From assembly GCA_002633005.1 (NCBI GenBank), contig NMRA01000001.1:383299-447298 (forward strand): a DNA stretch of 64,000 bases. The letters are read 5' to 3'. Within the stretch, counting starts at the first letter, position 1; the number at the start of each line of letters is the position of its first letter. This document shows, one piece after another, positions 37,801-49,800 of this stretch. The DNA comes from Phoronis australis. Taxonomy: Eukaryota > Phoronida > Phoronidae. The notes under the pieces were generated by a model. The model was not told the origin of the DNA. It ran no database searches and saw nothing but the letters and a program-made list of their open reading frames with translations. Made by a program: the position numbers and the translations under genes.

Positions 37801-40800
37801 GTCGGGGTAGAGACTAGACCCAATTATGCTTTTTGGCCTTAAATTGTGATTAAATTATAAAAGTCAAAGGGTATGCATTCAGTAACAACACTACAAAATT
37901 TTACGTTATGATCACGTTTTATTTATAAAACTTTTTTTCAACCTGTTCTAAGCTATTGCAAACAAAAAAATCCTTAAAGCCAGGTTTTAACTTTTTCGAG
38001 GTTTCAAAAGTCCCTAACTCAGCTGAGACCTCAGTGAACGTTTCAAAAATTAGACACAAGAAGAATATCAAACCTTGTCACATTTTTCACCGTCCTCTTC
38101 ACTTGTAACGATCACAACTGGGGTTGGCTGATCCTCATTGGTTGATACCTTGGAGCGGCTGGCGAATGGGCTTGAGCGATTCTCGCTGGCCTTCATGGCG
38201 CTGTCAAATTTGGCAAACTGATCACGCTGTGTACTAAATGCTTGGTCTATTGACTTGGAACTCTGGGAAGAGAAAAATTACTCAGTTAGACAGGTAAACG
38301 ACAAATTAATCGTTGAGGGCTAACACCAAATACAAACTATGTAACTGCAGCTGTAGGAAAATCAATAACTCAATACTTGAGGGGTATTCGTCCAATTTTG
38401 AATGAAGAGTGATGAACTGGAGTGCACGCTTGAATGTGTGACATTCCTTAAGAATTTTTACTCACAAAAGTTATCCCTCCACGACGATTGTTCGATTGTT
38501 CGCCTGGACTAAAAATTTTCAAACCCTTATCATAAACAATATCTAACTACAATAAGCACTGGGCTAATTGCTGACAGACACATCACACCCATACTCCAAA
38601 ACCACACATGAATGGATGGAACTACTTTTGACCAGCTGCATCAGTTTAATAAACAAACTAAATAGACGACTTTACGTCCGAATTAACCGAATAACCGAAG
38701 AACTTATTTTTACGCTTGAATAATCTGATAAAATTTGTTCACGTTTCATATAGAGTGGAGTATTCTTCTTTTTCTTCAACAACAAGATTTTTTAAATCAA
38801 ACGTTGCCTGTAAATTATTAATTCTTTTGTTCTCATTATTCATAAGTTGATAAAGTGTCTAGTTTTTGGAATTTTGACCTTTCCTTTCTATTTAGTCCGT
38901 TCAATTAATGTTATTAGTGAAATGAACATTTTCACAAGAAGCCAAATTGTTTTCATAAAGCTCTTTAGAAACTTCAGAGTTCAGCTTTTTGCAGAGAAAT
39001 GTTCCTTTTCAGATTTTAGGTGTGTTCCCTGCAACAGAATCTAAAATAAAAGAGTAGGAAACAACCAGATGACCACCTGGGATTGCCACTTTTAAGGCCA
39101 GGGGATACTTTGATTTGCTGTTATAAGAATCAAACAAAAGTACCATTAAGAAATTTTTTAGTTTTGTCATAAAAAAGTTGATAAAGTTTTCATTAACTGA
39201 AGCTAGGTAATCATCCTTCGAAAACGATCATTTTGGCAATAATTTTGATGCGAAATAATTGACAAATTATGGCAAATATAAGCAAAGTGTGTCGTGGATT
39301 GAGGCCTACCTTCAAGATGCCATTGGCAGGTTTCTGTTCTGTTGCCACCTCTCCGTTAGAGTTGACAGGCTGCAGCTCAAGACCGTTGGTGATCATGGCG
39401 TCACCATCCGTCTCACTCTCGCTCCATGTCGCCGATATGGTGAACTTGACTGCTGGTGTTCGGTCGCCATTGGCAGAGAGAAGTTTACCGTTGTTGGTGG
39501 GGGTGGTGGCAGTGATGGTGCCGTCTTCAACTTTGTTGGCTTCCAGGTCCATGTGATCCTTGCTGGCCTCTTTCTCATCGTCGACCGTCAGCGACTTGTT
39601 TGAATAAGTTAGCGACGCGCGAGAGCTCATCTTCAAATCGTGAACAGATGGTGAGATTGCGCGCTGAAAAACAGACACAGTTATACGCTTATTTACCGTT
39701 TGTTTAGGTATTTAACATGGTCACTTGGCGTTCTAATTAATATACACATGACGGAACAATGGACTAGATTGTCATGACAAAAACAAGTTTCTGTACCTGT
39801 TTCCGACAGCAACAACGGCCACAGCTACATGCTAGCCTGATACTAGCCAATAACTTCTTAACTTTGCTCTCTTCTTTGTCCTTGACCTCACTGTCATCAT
39901 TCTCGCGCAGTGAGTCACTGCCAAACGAGTTCAACAACATGGCGAGGAAGAGATTCAGCACCTGTGGACATGAGATATTAAGGTTTAAGTCGTTATTTAG
40001 TTCCAACATTTAGAAGGACAATTTTAAACTGGATAGAATAACTTGTACAATTGCATAGCATCATTGCAAAGTAATTGCTGCTTTCTGAAAGACATCAACG
40101 TAAAAAAATTCCAAATCATTTTTTACATACATACACGTAACTTCTCAATAGACATTCCAGAAAATAGATACATTTAAGGTAGCTCTAGGTCCACGAGCCA
40201 ACCAAGTCACGACAAAAATGGCCAACCCCCTTGCACCACTATGCAGTGACCTGTACAGGGATACATCTTGTCACTTTATATACATCAGTTTTAAAAAAAG
40301 TTGACAACTTACAGCAAAATGTGTCTGCCTTATGGTGAAAACCAAGAATGAAGACAAACGAAAAATAACTCAAATTGAATATTAGCCGGAATTTTTGGCA
40401 ATTTTCAACAATAAAAAATGTAACTGTTTCTTTCAAAACTCCCCGACATAACACAGTACCAATTTAATCACTTACTATGTAGTTGCCAAAGACCAGTGTT
40501 ACTAGGAATAGAGGGTAACAACCTCCGTCGCCGACCTTTAGACAGTCCCACAATGGCTCGATCCATTCTCCGCACAGAATGCGGAACACCATCAGGAACG
40601 AATGGGGTGCGTCTTTAAAGTGCCACCTGATGGGCAAAGTTTGAAACACTTCTATATGAGACAACCGGTGGCTTCATGCGGTTTTAAATCTTGAATTCAC
40701 AATTTTTAATATCACAGCAAATTTTTCTTAAAAACTACTGGTTATTTTTTACCATACCTGTACTAAACAGACTTGATTTGAATTGCAAAATATAGTCCTT

Positions 40801-43800
40801 TTGAGTGAAAACAGTTCACAGTAATTCCAAAGTACTTTCGGTAAAGTTGCAAGCAATGAAATTTTGGAAAATCTATTCTGCTCCAAAAAGATCCATCGAT
40901 CTCAATAGTTTTTAACAACATTCAAACTCAATTAATAAAAAAGATATCAGCAGACCTTGGGTCATTTGTAAACAAAGGTTTAAAACATTATTATAACCAC
41001 TGATGCAATAAAAAGAGACACTTTAAATCCAGCAACAACAAATGATGACATCAAAAGCAGTGTGTTAGAAAGCTTGTTAGGGTACAACCAAGCATTAGTA
41101 AGCTGGTAGAGGGAAAGCAATTATTAATTTTGCTAAATAGCGAACCAACAATAAAAGCACATTTAAGCGTATATTTGACTTCTAGGAAATTACAAAAGCT
41201 AATTTCAAGGTGGTTTAAGTCTTGGCAGAACAGGACAGCAAGCCAACAATTAGTAACTAATGAGTAACTAATTACTTAAGTAAGTAACTAATTAGTAATA
41301 ACTAACTAAGGTACTAATTACTAGTAAGTAACTAATTACTACTGATCATTTAAAAAAGCTGATAGTTTACATTGCTTCAGCTTAGACAATCGACAGGAAA
41401 CGAGGAACTTTCTAGAACAATGTCTTGCAGTGAGTAAGGCAAAAGTCAATGCACAGATGTCTGAGAAGACCTGGCAAAAACATTTAAGCGCAATCCTCAA
41501 TAGCTAAAACAAATATCTCAAAATTTATCAAATGCGTATTTCAAGGGTTCTCAACTATATTTTTGACGGGTGTTTTTTAGGCTTGGAAATCAGGATTGCT
41601 AAAATTTTTGACAGCTTCCATGGAAAAGGTCATCCCTTTATAGAGTTGTGGTTTAATTTGTTTCTAAGAGAAGATTGGAAAAGATAAGTATGATTTGAGG
41701 ATTTAATAAGAAATTACTGAACCAACTTAGGGCCGCTCCTGGCTATGAAAATCACCTGCATAGTTGCTTAACGAACTCTCACGAAGTTGAAAGATATGGA
41801 AAAAATTTGCAAATGATACGAAAAATGAATGCTATATGCTTTTTCCACTCAGGGAAATGGAGTACCCACTGGATTCCAGAAAGGCTGACTACACGGGATA
41901 TTTTACAAGCACACGGGTCACTCATACGTGAGTATGCGGTTAGAAGTACACTTGAACTCCTCTAACACGCTGGTTACTTCAAATGATCACAGTGTCGCAC
42001 ACTTTCAGTTCTTTGGATCTGCGATGAGTGGGAATTAATTTCTAAGCTACATTTCATTCTAAAAACTAAATAATTAGTAAATCTAAATTTCCAAAACACG
42101 CTTTGTGTCTAGGCACCTAATGTTAGTATCTGCTACAAGTACATCATTCATAAATATCTATGGTGATTTCTGGTCCTGTTATGAGTATAAAACAATTGCT
42201 CTCCACATTCTAATAATGTCTCATTTGGTTTACAACTTACAGTCCTAAGAACTAACACGCTTGTTAGACGGCTCGGTGATTTAATGACCTAACAGTGACC
42301 TATGAACTCGGTGACCTATGAACTCGGTGACCTATGAACTCGGTTTTACCTTGGAACGGGTTCAGGAGCAAAATTGGCCTCCGTATAATTCTTGCCATAT
42401 AACTGCATACCGAGAATGGCAAAGATATAGAGGACTATGACGAGGATGAGAGTGAGGTTGGTTAACGCGCCGAGCGTGTCGAGAATGATGGAGAGAAGCA
42501 GGCGCATAGTCGTCCACGACTGAGCCAGCTTGAAGATACGAAGCTGTGAGGAGAAACAAGAGGTAGAGAGACATCTTCAGGCAGTAAATGACAACAAGAG
42601 AGAGACTGAAAGATAAAATGCCGGCAAGGTCAACAGGGAATGTGCACAACAGGAGAAAACTATAAAAATGGGAATTTTGTTGCAATGACGAAAAATGAGC
42701 TCATTCCCAGCTTGGCGGGAATGAGTGTTGGGTATAAAACAATATTTATACATTCAAGCTTTTTTCTTTACAGCAGGGTAAACATAGAGAGATGGCACAT
42801 TGAACGTTGACTCTTGACCGACAACAAGAACTGTCTTCGCAAATGACTGTGCAGCAATTGCAACCATCAAAAATGAACGTAGTTTGTGCAACTTAATTAT
42901 TCATAGAGATATAATGCACACGACTTCAAATTCGTGCATAGTTGCATAACAAATGAATTGAACATTATTGATCAAGGAAACACTGAATGAAATAACCCCT
43001 TTTACAACTTAATGCAGAAGTTGTATAACAGAAAGTTTCAGGCAGCTCTGCAGCTGTCGTCTGCTTAAGCAGATGACATTTATTAAGCAGACGATAATCC
43101 CTGAAGTTATGCTGCACAGTCACGTTTGTCAAGCACAGTTCTCATTCCATGGACAGACGGCGGCGACCAGACCGTGGCGCCCTCTGTTACCTGTGTGACG
43201 TCAGTTTTGCCTCGTGCTTTGTATAACTCGGCCCGTAAAGTTGCATTCCAAGCACGGCCATTATGTACAAGATAATCAAAAGCACCATGGTCAGGTTCAG
43301 CAACGATCCAATAGTTGTCGAGACGATCTGAACCACGATTCTCATTGTTTGCCAAGATCGGGCGAGTTTAATAACTCTCAGCTAGATAACATAAAGTACA
43401 AACAGTGCATTCACAGTTTCACACAAAGTTCAAAGTTCAAATTTGCACAGGCAGATTTAGAGAGGGGAATTGCACTCCTGCAAACATGGCCAAAAAATAA
43501 TACAAAATGTCGTCAGCACTCCAATTTTAGGGGCAAAGCGGACATTTACCGTCAAAAAATTTCGGTCGGACCCCCTTACAGCATTTAAATACGCCAGTGA
43601 TTGGAACTAGTTTCTGTGACAATGGTGCAAACGAGAGACTAGTTCTAATACCATCTAGCAACACTTACAGCAGAAGCAGAACTTAAAACAAGTTTTTAAC
43701 GAGCTCGATTATATCATTTTCTCCTTTCATACTCGTTGCAGGCCAGCAAATTTTGCTTTAAGGTCGTGCATTTCCCAGCCAAATTTTAACGACGAGCTAA

Positions 43801-46800
43801 GCAGTTTGACAACAGAAATGTCACCAAACACGAATATCGAATATCGAGAAAGGTGACATTAACCTCATGTCATAGCAAATCAACGTAACTGACAGGAAGG
43901 AGAAAATATCGTAGAGCTTTGACGGAATATTGTGACTCAGGAAAAGGTCATGACTGTCTGATGTTAAATAATGCTATTTGAACATCATTGCAATTTTGTA
44001 TAGTTCTGGACATGAAAACAGCTTTCTGTAGCATGCTACATGTTGATAGGCTATATCATTTTTTTAACAACAGAAATTCTACCACTCAGCAGAAATTTCA
44101 GTCACCGCCATACATCATTCAGTAGATGACACATCATTTTGGAAAATTTAATGCTGACTCACGATTGGTTTTTGGATGGAAAAAGTCACCCAATAGTATT
44201 CAGGAATATATTTGCATCCGAGCATATGGTATTTCATTGTCCTATGAAAACGAAGTTCATCACTACACTGAGTCAAGTAACATACCAAACGTAGCGTTCG
44301 TATGGCTGAGAATCCTGGTAAATTGGACAGTGGGAACTCCACAATGCTGGCTAAGACGACGACGAAATCAAATATATTCCATCCGTTCTTGAAATAGAAT
44401 TTACTCATGGCTAAAATCTTGAGAACGCATTCCAGAATAAAGACTATGGTGATCACCTGAAATGAACAATAACGGAAGGATTTAATTTTAAAGTACTGTT
44501 CACAGAGTTTCACCATATATATTTATGATAAAAATTTTCCAATTTGAGCGGTCCCATAAAGTTGGTACAACGGCATTTAAACCAGAATTGATTTTTTTCT
44601 ATTCTGAAGATTGGGAAATGTGGGTTATTTTGGCATTCATCACTTCTGAAATATTGGACACTCCATTTTGTATCAATTAAGTCTTTCCTAAAATTGACAA
44701 AAATAGCTCCCCAATGCAAAAGTTCATCTCTTACAATTCTTTAAGTTGGAATGGCCAGTATTGCCTCATTTTTTTAAATATGGTACAAGTTTAAACCTTG
44801 AGCAAAATAATGAAATTTTCACTGTCCTAAACAAGAGATAATTTTACCGTCCTTGATGAATTCTAGTTTCCAGTTGATTATTCAATTAAAATATTGTAAT
44901 ATTTAAAAACGTAAAGCCCGACAAGTTTGCAGTCTTCCACAAAACTTTGTCACTGCCCTATCCAATACAAGATCTTATCCTAACAGTCTGTTTCGCAAAC
45001 ATTTTTAGGTCTGGTGTGCAGGCCACCAATTGGCCACAGGTGGCGTGCAGACCAGACTTAAAAATTTTAACAATCTACATTTTTCACGTCAGTTGAAGAT
45101 TTACATATTCATATATTAGCCTCTTTGTGGTTACTTACTAAGTTGAGAGCTTCAAGCCCCGTCTCCAGCTGCTTATCCATGTTGTGGTGTTCAACCATCA
45201 TTGAGAGGGTGTTGACTATGATGCACCCAACAATGAGTGAGTCGACTGCCGAGTGCGTGATGAACACGTACAGGCCGTTCTGGAAGCGCAGCCAGTTTTC
45301 AAAGATCTTCGGGTTGCAGCACGATACGCACACTGGCCTGCAGTTGCGATCGACAAGTACCGAGCCATCTGAAATAGTCGGAGAAGGTCAAATGATATGA
45401 GAGGGCCTCAAGGGTCCTTTAGGGATCACCCAGACTATAGCTCTTGTGAGAGACAGCTCAGAGTGGTCCTGAGAGAGGGCGCTCAACACAGGCTAATGAG
45501 TGGAGCACTTAAGTGTGGCTCCTTGAAGCGGGCACTCAGAATTCTCAGAATGGGAACAGACTTGTGGCAGGTGATCATGAAGAGAATTAAAGAGCACACT
45601 CTGACATGAGGGAGGTCAGAGTTCACTCTAACATGAGGGAGGTCAGAGTTCACTCTAACATGAGGGATGTCGGAGTAAACTCCAAAAGGACTATTCCAGA
45701 GTAGAACAGAGATAAGAAAATCTGAGAAAGTTAATGCTACAGCACTATGCTGGATATGCACAGGTTTCTACAGAACCTGCAGTGCCCTCTAAATAAACAT
45801 GTATCAAGGTAAGGATATGATTTTCCATACGGTTAGTTAAATTTGGCCAAAAATTAAGGAAGACATTTTATGGAGCATGTTGTCGTGTTGCAAGAGAAAG
45901 ATGGAATTATTATTTATAACGCTTCGTAGAGGTAAATAGTGAAGAAACACGTAAAAAAGTACCTCGTCTTCAGAGCTAATATACACACATTCCTTACTAA
46001 GATGAAACTGAACATTATAATGGGAAACAGTTCTGAAGTTTTATGCAGCCATTGGTTGTTTTTAAACAAACTTGAACCACTATTGCAGGTACGTAGAGTT
46101 TGACAGTATGACAGCAATATGCACCCACATCATATGGGTGTATAATGTGTGTGCATAAAGTATAACAATATTGAACAAGTCTTAAAAGTGACACAAAACT
46201 AGTAAAACTAAAGTAGCTAACCATAAATTTACCTAGTGACTCAAGCGTTGAAGTACAAGCATGCACAGTAGTACAATGCTAAACAACCACAGTCGTGGTA
46301 ACTTTTTTGAACATTTCAAAAACACTAAAATGCAACTAAAATGTTATTTTGAAGGCCATATCAAAAATGCAAATGGTCAATACTTTGAATAGTGGCAGAC
46401 ATAATAATTTTAGATAATAAACAGTTTTTTCATGCTTGGATATAAAATAATCATTTCTCGGTACAGAGAAATCGTCAAATATTTAACACAGGAACAGATC
46501 ACAAATACAAGGTGTTTATAGAGAACATTTTGCAATTTCATTTTATAAATCCACTTAAACCTGACCCTGTACCAAAGCATCACTCACCAGGTGTTATGCA
46601 TTTGAAAAACATTAAGCTGAATTTCAAAAACTGAGAGAAAATCCGAACATTTCGACAGAGGACAGATCTATCATGTCAGCAAAGACCTGCTAGCCGACAA
46701 ATACTCGGGTCTGTTTCATACAAATACCCAATATATGGTAAAGTTTGTTAATTTTTGTAATGACTAAAATTGGAATTTCTCCATTTTTCGAACGCTACCG

Positions 46801-49800
46801 ACGCTGCTGCAAAGCTTGCTACATAACAATTTGTCACAGCACAGTCTAACAAAGCATTAATGCTTAAATAAACATTCTATTAATTAAAGTTGATGAGAAA
46901 TTCATCAAAATAAACATTACTTTCTGTAGCAGTTAGTTCTATGTAGAAGAATCTTTATTGTAGAGTGGGTTTAGATGTTAAACCATTGAGCTGGTATGAG
47001 TACCAACTTGTAAACTCAGAGAAGTAGTTTACCTAAGCGTAAACAGTTGCATCTATTAAATATTTAATTTGCGTTGAATGTTTGCAGTGCGATGGGCTTC
47101 CAAAATGTGCAACTCTTCAGGAAAATCAACGTATATAGAATAAGTGCGCCACTTGCAGTGCTGGGACTCAGTCTTTGCTTGTGCAATATTTGGCAGACGT
47201 TCAACAAGCACGTGCAAACACAACGGCTATACTACTTAAAAAATCTAACTATACAGTTAATGTTATGATAAATAAATTCAAGACACATTTCATTACAATA
47301 AATGCAAAGATTAATGCAAAGTGATTTGAATTTGTTGTAACATTGAATACAAATTTTAGACCTCACTAAGGCTTTTAATACTATTCATCGCTATAAAACT
47401 GATTTTCTGGAACAGTGGCTGTAATAAGTTGGAAGGGACAATCAATCAATCCGTTTTATCCTGAGGTTATTATGCGGGAGTCTTATCACAGCTAATGGGG
47501 GTCTGAGGCTAACAAAGACATGCGATGACTAATTAAGATGACTAATTAAGATGACTAATTAAGTGGCATTTGTGAACATGCTCTAAACAATGCTACTTAA
47601 CTTCCATGCACTTCACAATGTCTGATCAGAAACTCAAGTCACTATTTCAAGTCAAATTTAAGTTGATGAATATTCATCTGGAAATTGTCAATAAAAGATG
47701 TGTTATCTCCCATGGCTCATGTGTTTGGCATAACAACATGAGTAATTTAGCATTCAGAAGTTCTTGGACACAAAAATGGCAATTTAAATCGTATTGATTT
47801 TTGTTAATCTTGTTAGACATATCTATTAACAGTTAACCATCATATGATTTAATTTTTTAAACATTGCTTTTGACATGACATTTTGATTTGCAGCAGGACA
47901 TTGTACATGTGAACTGGACAAATGTTCTTGCGGTTTTGTTTTGATGCACAAAAGAAGCTGAGTTCCAGATCACACAGTGTAAAGCCTCATTCTCACTGCC
48001 GGTAAAACAGGTGTGCAACTTTCCAAAAGTAGTACAAAATACCTTCTTGAATTCTGTTCAAGAATAAGTGCCAAAATGATTTTGTTCCCATTTTTTCAAC
48101 ACGAGTTTGACATTTAAGCAGGAGTCGTTTGATGATGGACTGTTAGCAATACACACCATGATATATAATCACAAAGGGAAACTTTGCAAACAGTTATTTT
48201 CATTGAAAAAACTGATAAAACAAAACTCAATTAACTGTTATTTGCTATAATGTGAATTGCACTGAAGAAAGGTAATCATGTACACCTAAGCAGCACACTG
48301 CATGACTCTAGTTATAGTCTTCCACATGTGCACCAGTCGCACACGTGTTTTATCAACAGTGCGAAAGGGGCTTAAGTGAGCATGTGTACAATGCGGGCTA
48401 ACCATACTGGACAAAATTACAACAAGCAACGAGCAACTGCAATTGGGCGAGCAGGACGACAGACGCTAAGAGAACAAATCTGATTGGTTAGTTTCGTGGC
48501 AAACGGTTGGTGGTTGGTTAACTCAGTTTACCTCGCGGATATTCAATTAGCTCTCCATGATCGTCAACTTCTGTAAGAAAATTAGTCACAGCAAACATGA
48601 CCAGACCATATTAATCTACAATGTAATTTTACCCCATTTCCTGAGTGAGGATAATCTGTTTCTAGACATTTCAATTTTTCAATGCAGGAATTAGATTTTG
48701 AGCAAAATCGTTATTTGCGGTGCAAAACATTATTGTTCAAACTAGTTCCTTTTGGTTCAGTTGAACTTATTTGGGGGTATTTGAATTGATGCCAAAATCA
48801 AAGACCACAAGAAAAAAATATTTTTCAGGTACTGCCCTTTAATTGTTGAAAATTTTTCCTGCTTTTTTCATTTTGTAGCTACCACCAGTTTTGAATGGGG
48901 ACATGAGGTGTATAAAATAATGCATAGAAAATGGGACTATATTTCAGAATAATCACACCAGCAGACAACAATAACATTAGTATCCTTTTTCAATACACAT
49001 GAACTTCAGACAAACACGCTGACTTAGGTTAAACAGTCGTTTTCCAAATGTTAATGACTTCAGAAAACTGCTGGCGCACTGGCACTCACAGAACAAATAG
49101 AGAGATCCACTGAGGAGTGGGGGTAAACAGGTAACCCCCCCTCCCCCCCAATTAAATGCTCCAGAGGAGGATTCTAAAGCATATGAGAATGACCCCCCCC
49201 CCTTCTCCCGCTGCAAGCCTGGATCTGTGGTTACTATAGAGATCGTGTAGTACCACAACAGTCCAGGACAGTAAAATACAACTGAAAGTCAACTGCGCGT
49301 ATAGTTTACAGTCAGACCCCACGTATTTTGTTACACACTGAGCATGCGGTTAACTGTTTATAACTGTTCCACCACAACCAACGTCAAACACAAAACTGCG
49401 CCAAGTTTTGATACCTAGGAGAAATACTCTTCTGCAAACAAAATTACTGTTATACTATTAGAAAGTTTTATTCTTCTTTGATCTGTAAGACAGAGAGGCA
49501 ATGAAGATATAATATTCATGAAGCTTGCAATCATCACCAACATCCACCTTGAGCCCATAAAAAGACGTCTACACTAATTCTGCTCACATTAATTCTAACA
49601 AATGAGAAGCTTACATTACGCGATTACTTATAAGTTTTCAGTTACCACATCCAGCCAACTACCGAGTTTGGCTTACCCTTACGGTAAAAACATTGCCCAA
49701 TGAAAATGGTAACATATTTTTATAGTCTGTTAAAAACTTGTAGGATATCTGTCTTCCTTGGCACTCGTTGCATCCGTTTTGCTTGGAACGTCGACTTCCC

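Larger units (their letters stand above)
40627..42349. other. Nav2 intron between alternative exon b and domain II pore exon
   Basis: Contains a TAACTAATTA-rich stretch (about 41245-41340) and the triple 16-bp repeat at 42295-42342. No further exon seen. Confidence 0.5.

Noticed and set aside
38465-38507. Possible 43-nt Nav2 linker exon with GTGAGT donor
   Set aside because: Length is not a multiple of three and the neighbours join in phase 0, so inclusion breaks the frame.
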